This document shows, in pieces, positions 22,788 through 33,848 of a stretch of 64,000 nucleotides of DNA. The translations under genes and the position numbers were made by a program. Location: assembly GCA_030248295.1 (NCBI GenBank), contig JASANH010001367.1:186001-250000 (forward strand), in the 5' to 3' direction. The notes under the pieces are model-generated. The model saw only the letters and a list, made by a program, of their open reading frames with translations. It was not told the DNA's origin and ran no database searches. This stretch comes from Mesodorylaimus sp. YZB2_4. Lineage: Eukaryota; Nematoda; Enoplea; Dorylaimida; Dorylaimidae. Positions within the stretch are counted from its first letter, which is position 1, and every line of letters begins with the position of its first letter.

Positions 22788-24383
22788 GGCCATCCATAAA
22801 GGTCGACCGCAGCCTAGGGGAGGGGGGGAGGGGGTTGGCAAAAAGTGGTCAGCTGCGGGAGGGGGAGGGGGAGGGTTAGCGGCCAATGGTCGACCGCAGC
22901 AAATTTTTAGACTTTTGATGACAAAAAAAACACCTTTTATCTTCACCAGTAGTGCGCGTTCAAAACTTTAAAATTCTCTGTCTTCTCTTCTCCTTGGTCG
23001 TTCATTCTCGATAATGCAATTTCGAATTCATCAAGACTCTTATTCCCAACTGGAATGGCATCTGATCCGAAAGGGAAAAATTGGGAGGCGATGGCTCAGC
23101 TGATTTAGGCGTTGATCCGCTTTTCTGGCCCGCAACCCTGACTGGGAGGCCGAGGTTCTATTCCGACGGAGGACGGCAGTTTAGGAGCTTGTCGTTGGCT
23201 TTGGACACCTGGCTCCGGGTGACACCACGTTACTGTCAAACGGCGGACGCGCCTTCCAAGGGGCAGAGAATTGGGAAACTGTCTTCAAACACCAGTCGAG
23301 ATGGTTCCTAAGCTAACGATAAGCCTAAGCCCCTTCTCACCCAGTATGCCCTCGTGTTGAGGTGCTCCCAGTGAAGACACAGGGAACCTGCCATGAGAGC
23401 TGGTCACCTCTAGGGATAGGTCGGTATCACCTTTTTCCAGGATCGAGATCAGGGCAAGCCCGATCGGGATCAGGATTTTTTGTTTGTGGTCGAACAGTTT
23501 GCACGCACGAAGGAGATGAGTCTATTTTCCAGACCAAAGCACACTTTAGTCATCCAGGTTTTTTATCAGGTCGAGTTTCAGTCATTATAAATAAGCTGAA
23601 ATTGATGAGTACCGTATTTCCTCGAAATTCTCCCCGAGGGAGAAATTTTTTCAAATGCGTCCCAGACGGGGGGAGAATCACCAGAGGGGGGGGGAGGATT
23701 TCCAGAGAGGGTAGAATAAAGTTCAATCGGGGTCAAGACAGGGGAGAATAACCAGAGGGGGGAGGATTTCGAAGAAATACGGTACATTCGCAGTTTCGAT
23801 ACTTGTCCAGCAAGGTCAGCCTAGGCTAAGTAAAATTAGTGTTGCTATCATTATCGATTTGAGCCGATGTTGCTGGTTGCCTCTTCATCGCTACTGCTTC
23901 ATGCCAGATATGATGGATCAGAGTGTGCCTGCCATGCTTATGCATATCATAATTATTAGCAGAATCCCGATGCCTCAATGTCAGGATCAGGATTGGGATC
24001 CCAACCTATCCCTCACAGTCGCGCTCATCATCTCATGACTGCTTGCCAGCTAATATGATTGGAAGTCCCGTAGAGAACTGAGCCGGCGCGGCCGAACCCG
24101 CAAAACTTGTACAAAATATGGGGAAAAGTTTGTGGAGGCTTTTACAGAATAGAAATCCGCTCCATAAATCAAAAACGATTTGTCTTCGAAGGAGATGGTA
24201 TCTTATGGAGCTCGAGAAAGCATAAGACGTAACTTTTTACAAAACTGCGTTTGGAAGGGGTAGGGGGTCTGGCTGAAGTGGTCGACCATTTTTGAGGGGG
24301 GGTTCGCGATAAGTGGTCGGCATGCGGTCAGGGGGGGGGGTCAAAAAATCGAGATTTTGTGCGGTCGACCTTTATGGATGGCC
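22788..24383. mobile_element. 1.6 kb DNA transposon-like element with terminal inverted repeats
   Basis: The ends are a 24-base perfect inverted repeat, GGCCATCCATAAAGG... at 22788-22811 and its reverse complement at 24360-24383. Subterminal copies of GGTCGACCGCAGC-like sequence and G-rich runs (around 22815-22880 and 24245-24345) lie just inside both ends. No transposase frame is evident inside, so it is probably non-autonomous. I could not identify a clear target-site duplication in the flanks, so its superfamily is unassigned. A second element is nested at 23609-23785. Confidence 0.7.
23609..23785. mobile_element. Nested MITE-like element with TA target duplication
   Basis: Left end TACCGTATTTCCTCGAAAT and right end ATTTCGAAGAAATACGGTA form a 27-base inverted repeat with few mismatches. 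It is flanked by TA on each side, as in TA-targeting MITEs. Inside, a unit like GGGGAGAATMACCAGAGGGG followed by GAGGATTT occurs twice. It is 177 bases long, non-coding and inserted within the larger element. Confidence 0.65.
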
Positions 24384-24712
24384 CCAAAGCGAGTGTCATT
24401 TCCAGGTACATGCGCACGTACATACATACTAGAATGGCTAATTCCGTATCCTTAGCGAGCATCCAAGCGAGAGACAGACACCAAGCTAGGCCATTTCCGA
24501 GTTGACGGCACTGGCTCGGCTAACTAGCACCTAAGTTTGGCCTTATCGGTCATAAAACGAGAATTGAGTCTAGTGTTCAGTCTCTTGAGAGCTAGCCATT
24601 CGTGGAAGAGGTAAACGTCGCTTTTCATCTACTCTCGCCGTTTTTATACAGACTTTCAATCCGATTGGTTGCCCGAATTATTCGAGCGTATAGTCCATGG
24701 CGCGAAAAGGCG
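24384..24712. other. Intergenic, nothing recognised
   Basis: Flank between the transposable element and an unrecognised open frame. It contains no identified motif. Confidence 0.3.
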
Positions 24713-25120
24713 ATGGCGTTTAGGAAATATTTATCGTTGGCTGATTCTCTAAAGGCACCGGCTTTCAGTTTTTGGTCGTTGCTACTCGTCATTTTCTTAT
24801 TGGGGTATCCCGACAGCGGCCACAGACGTCGCTTCACGGCCTTTATCTCTCCGGGTGGGCGCTGTGCAAAAAAAGACACTTTAGAGTTGGGCCATCGCCA
24901 TGCCTCGAATTGGACAGAATCGTTTTGGCCTAAGTGTCCGGTACGAATCGAGAGAAAGCCGGAAGCCGTTATAAATTGGATTTTCGAATTACGGAAACGT
25001 TCATTAAGGGTCTTTGTTTCTTGGAACGACAAAGCAGATGTTGCATGCTCGTACCAACGTGCTCTTTCATCCTACACTGATTTGACTTCACGAAAATCAG
25101 GTCAACTCCGACGCAAGTGA
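24713..25120 (+). CDS. Hypothetical open frame, unrecognised
   Basis: From the ATG at 24713 the frame runs 135 residues. It has a hydrophobic segment near the N-terminus (FSFWSLLLVIFLLGYP) that could be a signal anchor, and a basic C-terminus. The opposite strand is also open over much of the same span, which weakens either call. No family resemblance and no splice partners were found. It could be an unrelated small gene, an upstream exon or chance. Confidence 0.2.
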   Translation: MAFRKYLSLADSLKAPAFSFWSLLLVIFLLGYPDSGHRRRFTAFISPGGRCAKKDTLELGHRHASNWTESFWPKCPVRIERKPEAVINWIFELRKRSLRVFVSWNDKADVACSYQRALSSYTDLTSRKSGQLRRK

Positions 25121-25317
25121 CTCGGACTCGTAGTCGCAACGCTAAACTCAGTTCCTTTTCTGAGCTTCTGATTCGATTTGCGAGAAAAACGCAAAAAAGT
25201 AGCTTTCCCTCGGAGTTTATTCCAGACCGATTGGTCTACTTTTAGTCTGCGCGGTCATTAGCACCACGGCAAGGAAGCTATAGATAGTGTCTGGTCTAGC
25301 GTTATTTGGTCGTGGCC

Positions 25318-27566
25318 ATGTGGCATCGTGGTCTGGTAGTTCTTGTGCTACTACTGGAGCTGTACATTGACAAGAAAGCCATAAGTGGCAAATATGTGGA
25401 TCACTTTAAAGAAGCCGAGGAGTAAGCCACAACAAATTGGGGGAGGTTGGACACTGACGAAAAAGTTGTGCGCTTCCAGGATGTATAATAGAATAAATGA
25501 CGAACTGAAGAACAAGTACGACAGGAGGATTCGCCCTTTTATAGGAGGTAATTATGGGTAGTCATATGAATGCTGCTTCACCGTGTGGCGGTAGGTTAGA
25601 GCTTGCACTATACTGCTTTACCGTGAGGTTCTCATAGTCAGATACCAATACCTTGACGCCGGGACAGGCTCTGACATCAGTCTATCATGCCATTTCAGTG
25701 AAGCCGGTGGAAGTGGATGTGTTCCTTTACGTCAGCAGTTTGCGGAGTATCTCCGAAGCAACGATGGTTAGCTCATTTCTCGCTGAGTTACCTGCCACTT
25801 GCATGCTCTATTTTCAGGACTACAAATTAGAGCTTTATTTCCGCGAGTATTGGCAGGACCCTCGCATGGCTTACAATCCTAAACAGTTTAATAATATGAC
25901 AAGGATTAGCTTACACGAGTCGTACGCTGATTTGATTTGGTAAGATCGATAAAACCCCTCAACCATTCCATATATAACTTTGTAAAGCGGTTGATTTAGG
26001 GTGCCAGACACGTTCTTGCCCAATGCTGTCCACTCGGAGAATCCTGATCATCGATCCATCACACATAGAGCTCTACTTCGATTGGAACCAGATGGTCATT
26101 TGTTGTACAGTAGAAGGTCGGTTAGGTCAGGATATGCGGACCGAATTTGCCATTTCACCAATCCGTTTCAGGTTATCAGTCACTGCTGAATGTCCCATGG
26201 ATTTATCGTTATACCCGTTCGATGAGCAAGTGTGCATTCTGTCCATCGAAAGCTGTGAGTATCAGACCCGCAGTAGGATCAATCTCACTCGTTTTCTGAC
26301 CTCCTTATCTTTTCAGATGGTTTCGGTATTGACGACATTGTGTACAGATGGGTCGAAAGTGACCCAATCGTACTCAATCAAAACTTGCAACTGCCAGATT
26401 TTAAGATTAAGTCCGTTTTAACAAAAAGCCATAACGTGACCCTCGCCACAGGTACACACGGATTAATTTTGGACTCGAGCAAGCTACTAAACTCTGCTGG
26501 CGCTTACAGGCACATACAGCCGATTGGAAGCGTGCTTTTTCTTCGTACGAAGCTCGGCATTTTATTTTGTGCAGCTGTTCATTCCTGCCACAGCCATTGT
26601 GGTCACCGCTTGGCTATCACTATGGATGGAAGGCGAGAGCACGTTTTCAGACATGGTAAGCATCATCGTCCTGTTTGTGACCATTTACCGTGTGGGTTAC
26701 TGCCCTAGGTCGAAGTCATATTGGCCATTACATTCCTGTACTACAGTTACAATACGGTCATGCCTCGTGTGTCTTATATCAAAGCGATGGACATATTCCT
26801 GGGAGCATGTTTCATATTCGTCTTCTTCGCATTGATCAAACTGGCCATACTGAAAATGATGCGGCTCCATGGCGAGCATCGAGAATGGAAGAGTCAAGCC
26901 AGTCAACGCAGGTCCATGCACAGGCCAGCGCTAGGTTCTACTCGACGTCGCTTTCGAGATCGATACGACCACTTTGACAGGGACGAGTTCAGCCAAAGAA
27001 ATCATTGGGCTAATAACGAAGCTGAGATCGAGGACGATGAGGACCCGCTCGAAATTATGAACAAAGCATATGTCAGAACGAAGAGCCCAGCTCCACCCTG
27101 CCCCCTCGATATCACCCCGTCCACCGCTGCCTCTACACCCACTGCGACCATGTTATCCAATGATCAAAAAGGTGTGATCCCGACGACTACACTATCGACG
27201 CCTCGACTCGGAAAGGGTGTTTCACGAACTGCACTTTTGTATAGTCAACTTTCGCTAGACTCGAGCGAGCGATACAGAAAGCCCGCACTGTCGCCGAAGA
27301 AACAGAAACAGTATTATTCAAGTAGTAACGGGGTGTCGATGGGTGGTTGGACGGGTCGCTTTGCTGATCTATTTGCCATTAACGTCAGTTCAAAAAGATT
27401 TATGACCCCTGAAACTCTAACAAGCGGCAGGGCAAGATTTAGAAAACTGTACAAGAAAGTCTGGGTTATTCTGTTTCCTTTATCATTTGTGGGATTTTGT
27501 ATATTTTATTTCATTTCTTATTTTTTACTAGCTGAAGATAAGAGTTTGACAAAGTGCCAGTTTTAA
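25318..27566 (+). CDS. Cys-loop ligand-gated ion channel subunit, divergent pore
   Basis: Nine exons (25318-25421, 25480-25547, 25642-25766, 25818-25939, 26000-26116, 26172-26254, 26317-26451, 26510-26655, 26709-27566) give 585 residues. A signal peptide ([13 protein letters not shown]) precedes a ligand-binding domain with [31 protein letters not shown] and the Cys loop [15 protein letters not shown] (about residues 186-200). TM1 is [19 protein letters not shown]. The TM2 region is [19 protein letters not shown]3 starts after VSYIKAMD. A long cytoplasmic loop of about 190 residues leads to TM4 ([18 protein letters not shown]). The overall pattern is that of the GABA/glycine/pHCl anion-channel side, but the PAR triplet before TM2 is missing and TM2 is unlike LGVTTLLTMTT. 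Transmitter and ion are unknown. The next gene in the same orientation starts 247 bases downstream. Confidence 0.9.
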
Positions 27567-27813
27567 ATTTTTTGTAAATGCTAGGTATTGTACAGGAAGA
27601 AACTGTGCCCTGTCTAATATGTGATTGTTGGAATGCCAGTCTGATATGCATGGAGCTCCTCGCGGAGAGGCTAGACCACACTTAGGGGTGAAGACTGTTT
27701 GAGTCAAAAGTGAGCACATCACACTGCTTGCACATATTTACTGTATCAGAATCACGTTTGAAGCATTTGCATGCGGTGGTCTCGAGTGTGCAGTCCAGCT
27801 TGCACCCCGTTCC

Positions 27814-29539
27814 ATGAAGTCACGCCGAGTGGGAAATGAAGCGAGCGTGGCCGCTTCGATCAGCGAACGTGTGCCGTACGAATCGAAGAAAAGCATCCTT
27901 AGCGAACATACAGAAACGAACGGGGTGGTTTCTCAAGTGATATGGGAGAATCCGTCGTCGAAACAAGGTTCCACCAGCGTGGCCGCATCGTTGACAACGA
28001 AGACTGTGAGGAGGACGTCGATATCGATTGAAGAATCCACCATCGAAAAGAAACGCCCGACGAATACGTCTGATTACTTCATAAGCCCAGGTAGCACTCT
28101 CATCAAGCTATCGTCAGTCGCATCGACCACTGCGTCAAGATCGGGTAATTCCACTCTCAGCAAGACTCCGAAAACTGCTGCTTCAGTCAGAAGCGAAAAG
28201 CCCAAATCGAAAAAATCATTTTTCTCTTTTCGGAAATACGATCCTGAGCCGGGCTCTTCAGACTTGCCTAGCGTAGCTGTCGTGACCAGATGCATGGACT
28301 CCAGCGATTCGCTCTCGCTCTCAAAACCGATGCCAGTATTACTGCCTCAAGCGATCAGCTCCCGCGCTCCAATCACTGACGACGACGATCACGACCCCGG
28401 TGCATATGAGAAAATGGGATGGGAAATTGGAGAAGCCAAAATGCCTGTCGTGTTGTCCAAGGCGGAGAAAAAGAAAAGGCGCGCTCATAAACAACGTCGC
28501 AAGTATATTATCATCGGTGGCATTATTGCACTCGCAATCCTGGCATTTGTCATCATCGGAATCGCGATCTATGTCAGTCTGTCCATAAGAAGTTCAAGTA
28601 ATGCAGTAGCGACGACCGTACTCCCGCCCTACGTGGGCAAGGCGAGTCTGCTCTACGATCAGGTATGTCTGCCAAACCTTACCTTGAGAAGCAGCAAGTC
28701 ATCGACGAAACCGGAATGCGTGGTTGGATCGCCTCCCAGCGTGGATTCGTGTCGACAAGGCGTGTGCGCTAAGTACCAATACGAAGTGATGGTCAGGGAC
28801 GACAAAATTCGACTCGAAGACAAGAGCACAATCGTGATGCAAGAGGGCAAACGAGGAAAATCGAGCGATGACAAAGCGCTGTGTCGATTTCAACATGAGA
28901 ACGTGGAACGATTGGGTGTGTGCTCGATGGAAGGCAACTGCGATCAAGCCTACGTCGAGGGGCATGACGATCCATCGTGGTACGAGGAAGCCTCTTGGAG
29001 CGATGGGTGCGACGAGCTGAATCCGTGTTGGAATGGGAGCGGGCTTGGACATCTTCTGGACGACATAAAGAACGGAGTAACGCGAGAGAACTGTTTGGCA
29101 AAAACAAATACGGCTTGTGAGCAGCCTGGAGTGAGCGCCGTTGTCTGGATGCAGCATCTCAGGTGCAAGCATGGAAAGAATCAGACCACGGAGGGTCGAT
29201 GCGAGGGTATGCGCTTTCGGACAATTCTCTTTTGCACTCCTCATTCCATTCATTTTAGGCTTACCGTTCAAATTATGGTTGTGCGTCCAATGCGTATCAC
29301 AAAGACCGCTCATCTGCGAGAACGGCACCAGTTCGGTCGGCCAGACTGCTTGCACTTATACATGTCCCGGAAACAAATCCAAGTTGAGAATGCCAAATGG
29401 AGCCAAATGCACGACACGGCTGGGCGACCAGGGTCATTGCTATTTTGGAATCTGCTTCAAAGTCGATGGGGTGATAGATGAAACGACTCGAGGGATGATA
29501 GTAGATGGGTGCCCAAAAAAAAGTGACGTGATGCTCTAA
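27814..29539 (+). CDS. Type II membrane protein with cysteine-rich ectodomain, copy 1
   Basis: Two exons (27814-29206, 29259-29539) give 557 residues. I do not recognise the family. A Ser/Thr/Lys-rich cytoplasmic N-tail of about 229 residues precedes one transmembrane helix (about residues 230-258, IIIGGIIALAILAFVIIGIAIYV). The ectodomain is rich in cysteine: CVVGSPPSVDSC, CAKYQYEV, CRFQHENVERLGVCS, DGCDELNPCWN, VVWMQHLRCKHGKN, then GLPFKLWLCVQC and a terminal block NGAKC...GHCYFGICF. That last pattern is loosely like the cysteine-rich blocks of ADAMTS proteins or tick salivary proteins, which may be coincidence. The convergent gene downstream is a paralogue with the same intron position. A surface or shed extracellular role is inferred only from topology. 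Confidence 0.8.
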
Positions 29540-29766
29540 TTACTGTTGCGACTGACATTCTGCTACACGCCTTGCTTGTTTGGTAGTCATGTTTTCGAAT
29601 AGTGTATAAGTACATGGAGGGACGTCCGATCGCATTCGACTGATTTAAATCACGTTCATCCATGATAAATAGAGGGAACACACCGTAAAAAACGATGATA
29701 TAGACTCTCCTATCATATTCGATCAAACTAAACCTTTCCACGATTAGTAAGCATAGACACGTAGAA

Positions 29767-29772
29767 AATAAA
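29767..29772 (+). terminator. Candidate polyadenylation signal
   Basis: AATAAA lies 228 bases after the stop of the plus-strand type II membrane gene. It sits just before the stop codon of the convergent paralogue at 29785, so the two transcripts may overlap at their 3' ends. Confidence 0.3.
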
Positions 29773-29784
29773 GATATGCCAGTG

Positions 29785-31381
29785 TCACTCGAAATCTTCG
29801 TCTTCCTTCCTTCTTTGACATTCGGCCATTGATGGTATGCCACCAGCAGTCTCATCGAGCAGGAAGCACTGACCACCAAAACAGTAAGCTTCTTTGGTTC
29901 CGGTTTCGTCACCTTGGTATTTGCACTTCGCCCCGTCTTTCAATTTTTGAACTTGCTGCTTCGCGTCGTTTGAGCATTTTATAGCGCATTCGCTTTCGTA
30001 AATCGCAGTGCCATTCCCGTTGCAATAACCTTCTTCTAAGGAATAATTGCATCGTTGACACAACCACATCCGCAAAGGCAAACCTGAGAAGAAACAGTCG
30101 AGTACAGTCCGTGCAGAAGAGTGTCGATAAGCAAAGCTTTTTACCTCGACAAATTCCAGATATGGTCCTGTTTTTGCCAACCTTGCATCGCAAATGTTGC
30201 ATCCAAATTACGGCCTGTTGCTGCATACTGCATGGTTCGGTTTTAGCTTGACATTGTTCTCGGCTCGGCATTTTCCATTCAGTTTTCAAAGCATTCTTTT
30301 CATCATTCCAGCATGGATTCGGTTCATCGCAATTGTCCTCCCATCGGCCTGTCGAGTCCCAACTCGCTCGGACTTTGTCATCAATATCACCGTCGTATGC
30401 CAGAATGCATTTGCCGTCATTTGAGCACACGCCGATTTGATCTCCATCAATACGACACAGCGTACGAGGCCCATCCTCGGCAGTTGGTGGGTTAGGCGTG
30501 ATCTGGTATATTCGACTGTTGTCCAAATATGCTGTGTCTGCCATTTCTTTGCGAATAATGTAGTCGAATTTCGCACACCAACTCGTCGTGCACGAATTGA
30601 TACCTGGCGCAGAACCAACGAGGCACGACCGTTTGGTATTGTGCAGATGTTCTAAGCAAACGATTTCGAAGACTGTTTTCACCGCTCTCTTATAAGGGTG
30701 CAACGCAGACGTTTCCATCGAGGCCGTGTGCTTTTCTTGCGGCGAACTGCTGCGTAATCGGGGCTGTTTGGTCCGCAGACTAAGAGGTTTTCTTAGTATT
30801 AGTCGTGACTTGAAGTATCCAAAGTAGACGCCCAATCCGACTGCAACGAGAACCAACACGACTACTATGATTGCCGCAGTAATACAGCAGCACTTTTTAT
30901 TGCGCGTACACTTCTTCGACATCGGTGTCTTTTTGGACTCGCGTTCACTTGGTCCGGCTTCTTCATAACTGGGGTATGGGATGGTCGAAACTAAGCTTTT
31001 CTGAGAAGCTTGCTTGGCTTTAACCGCAGCTTTCATCCTTTCACCTCCATCGGACGAATTAGATTGCCCAGTGATTGAAGACGATGTCGTCCAAGCATGT
31101 TTTTCATATGTGCCAGGGGGATCTTGAATGACGCTTGGCTTTCGGGACGCTGACAACTCGCCGAAATCAAGAAATCTATCTTTCGTCAGCTTGATATTAG
31201 AGCCAACTGACCCTCGGCTGCTCGTACTTTTTGGCAATTTCTCAGGCTGATCGGCGAGATAGAGACCTTGTGTACCAGCTTTCTTCGTCATAGGTTGCAT
31301 CGATTCCGATTGGACGTTGTCTTTTCCTCGGATCGAACTGCTCTGAATCTCGCCTTTCGAGTCTTTTTGTTCGTTGACCAT
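29785..31381 (-). CDS. Type II membrane protein with cysteine-rich ectodomain, copy 2
   Basis: Paralogue of the convergent gene. Exons 30145-31381 and 29785-30083 give 511 residues. The ATG at 31381 was chosen because the longer frame begins with TTG. A charged cytoplasmic tail of about 164 residues precedes a helix (CCCITAAIIVVVLVLVAVGL, about residues 165-190). Shared ectodomain landmarks with copy 1: CLVGSAPGINSC, CAKFDYI, CRIDGDQIGVCS, DNCDEPNPCWN, VIWMQHLRCKVGKN, GLPLRMWLCQRC and DGAKC...AYCFGGQCF. The splice site between the CRG codons and GLP is at the same place and phase in both copies. Cytoplasmic tails differ, so selection seems to act on the ectodomain. Function unknown; the acidic C-terminus (KEDEDFE) is specific to this copy. 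Confidence 0.8.
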
Positions 31382-32275
31382 GTTTTGAGATTTCACGTTC
31401 AATAATCATACAGATCGCGAGATTAAGAAAATAGCTAGGAGCCACTATAAACACTACAAGCACTTATGAAGAAGTCTGGAGAAACAGTGAGGCATGTCCG
31501 TGCAATATCCGACCTTGCCCACTGTACAGTACACTGCAGCAAAGAATGCCAATCAAATAAGCCTTGCTGTAACGCGCCTGGTGTGCTTTCTCGAAATCAA
31601 CAATCAGTGAAAGAGCAGAGTACGCAGTGTGCACCTTGCCAATGTTGCCCCCTTCCCACCATCTTCCCAGCATTATCAAGCTTGCCTTAATTTACAAAGT
31701 CTGAGGACGCCTTGCGCACGGCAGACAAATGAAATGTCTTCTTCTTTGCTCAACTTGGCCCTTTGCAAAGGTATCATGCATCAATGTGTCATGCCTGAAA
31801 TCCGTGTTAATAGACTCGAAGTCGTGTCTTGTTTTACGTCACGATGTGAAATTCTTGGGCCCTTGCGCATTGCCGACCCTTATTATTCGAACACTACCCG
31901 GTACCGCCTAGTTTCTACTGGTCGACCATGCACCAAATACTTGGGTCATCTCTTTTCGTCATTTCGCAACTGGCTGCAATGTAACGCCCGTTCCGTAATG
32001 CGAACTGGGCGTCCGTTTTGGACGATAGAACAATGGGGTCCATGCCAAATGCGCAGGATTGGCATACGCGCAGACCATCTTGACGGTCTCGGACGATAAT
32101 AGGGCATGTGGAAGACACCTAGGCCAAAAATGAGGCCGAATGTCATGCCCGGCGGCCTAACGCAAATCTAGGTTCTCCTTGCCGGAAATAATTTAGAACG
32201 GAAGACACAGAACGATGAGTCGGCCACGAGTGACGACCGGATGCAATGTCTAGAAGCGGTTCCGTTTGGGTCCCC
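31382..32275. other. Divergent intergenic region, type II protein copy 2 / ZP gene 2
   Basis: Roughly 0.9 kb with no recognised gene. Plus-strand open frames near 31629-32099 have no family resemblance. It should contain the promoters of both flanking genes. Confidence 0.35.
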
Positions 32276-32283
32276 CTTATAAG
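32276..32283 (+). promoter_or_regulatory. Candidate TATA box of ZP gene 2
   Basis: CTTATAAG lies 123 bases upstream of the ATG at 32406. It resembles the octamers upstream of the other two ZP genes, which supports a shared TATA-type promoter. Confidence 0.45.
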
Positions 32284-32405
32284 TCCTGACCAGCAGGGAC
32301 ACAGGCATCAGTCGACACAGACACCACTCGAAGAACACTCCAGTGAATCTGATTTAATTGCTATTTCTACTCTTCTCGTTCGAACTGTTACCGAATCTGC
32401 CGACG

Positions 32406-33848
32406 ATGCGCACGATCGCGGCCCTCTTCTTGCTAGTCACGTTGGCCAACTGGGTTCGATCGATCCCAATCGATAACGGTGTGGAAGGCGAGCCAGAGAT
32501 CGAATGTGCCGCCGACAGCATCACTGTCAATTTCAATACAAGAAACGATTTTCAAGGACACGTTTATGTCAAGGGGCGATTCGCTGAGCAAGAATGCCGA
32601 AGCGATGAGGGCGGTCGAAGAGTGGCTGGTATCAAACTACCTTTCACCTCTTGCGGCACTAAGCGAGAGCGTTCGCTGAGTCCGAAGGGCGTATTCGTAT
32701 CGAACACTGTCGTCATCACTTTCCACCCTCAGTTTTTGACCAAAGTCGATAGGGCCTACACTGTTCAGTGCTTCTACATGGAGGCCGACAAGACGGTCAG
32801 TCAAGACTTGGAAGTGTCTGAAATTACGACCGCTTTCCAAACTCAAACCGTGCCCATGCCTTTGTGCCGATACGAGATCCTAGATGGTGGCCCGACTGGC
32901 GAGCCTGTCAAGTTCGCCACCATCGGTCAACAAGTTTATCACAAGTGGACGTGCGAGACCGAGACAGTGGACATCTTCTGCGCTGTGATCCATTCATGCT
33001 TCGTCGACGATGGGGCGGGCAACAATGTGCAGCTGCTGGACGAACAAGGATGCGCACGGGACAAGTTCTTGCTCAACAACCTGGAATACCAGACTGACCT
33101 TATGGCAGGTAAGGGCACCGCGCAGATTCAAATTCGTAGGCCGCTAACTCACTTTTATCCTGTTTAAGGCCACGAAGCTCACGTTTTCAAGTACGCCGAC
33201 AAGCCAGCCCTCTTCTTCCAGTGTCAGATTTCCATTTCGATCAAGGAACCAGGCGAGCAGTGCCCGCGTCCCCAATGTCCCGAACCTGGTGGTCTTGCTG
33301 GCAGCTCAGGAGGCTCTGTCGCTCCCGCTCCCCCAGGATCGAGGCCACCACCGAGAGCGTCCAGTGCTCCACCGGTCAGGGCGAGTACACCCGCCGCAGC
33401 TCGTGTTGCCACCACGCCCCATGCTGGATCAACACCCTTGGCTCCCGCACCCGTGGCTGTCGCTGGCAACGAACGAGCCGCTCGTCGTGATTTTGCTCAA
33501 TTCCCATTCCGATTTAGGTACGCTCGTGCGGTGGCCGATGCTGAAGCTAAGCAAGCTGCGGCCAGAAGGCGGGCGGCAGCAATTGCCTCCGAGCCAATTG
33601 GAACGTGGGACGTGGCGGCCCAAGCCATTACCACCTTGGAAATCGACGATGACCAAACCGCGCTGCCAGATTCGCTCAAGAGGCTGCAAACTCAACAGGC
33701 CTACGCCCGTCAAGAACGACTACGAGATGGCAATTACTGCTTCTCGCCCATTTCGTTCGGAGTGCTCATAGCTTTTATGGCCATTTCGGCCCTAGCGGGC
33801 ATGCTCGTCGTCCTCGTCTGCTGCTTCAGGAGAACAAGGAAGTACTAA
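32406..33848 (+). CDS. Cuticlin-like ZP-domain transmembrane protein 2
   Basis: Two exons (32406-33108, 33169-33848) give 460 residues. The signal peptide is RTIAALFLLVTLANWVRS and the mature start is IPIDNGVEG. The ZP domain is complete (ITVNFNTRNDFQGHVYVKG, CRSDEGGRRVAGI, FYMEADKTVS, TTAFQTQTVPMP, VYHKWTCET, FLLNNLEY, FFQCQISISIKEPG). A short Ala/Pro-rich linker leads to a dibasic-type region (RFRYARAV), the GTWDV motif followed by ITTLEI, a transmembrane helix (SFGVLIAFMAISALAGMLVVLVCC) and a very short basic tail. It retains only the intron at the MAG codon; paralogues 1 and 3 have one or two more. Expected role: secreted or shed apical matrix component of cuticle. It converges on ZP gene 3. 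Confidence 0.94.

Noticed and set aside
28699-29355. 218-codon minus-strand frame
   Set aside because: Antisense shadow of the cysteine-rich ectodomain of the type II membrane gene.
31629-32099. 156-codon plus-strand frame upstream of ZP gene 2
   Set aside because: No family match and no codon pattern; it lies in the divergent promoter region.
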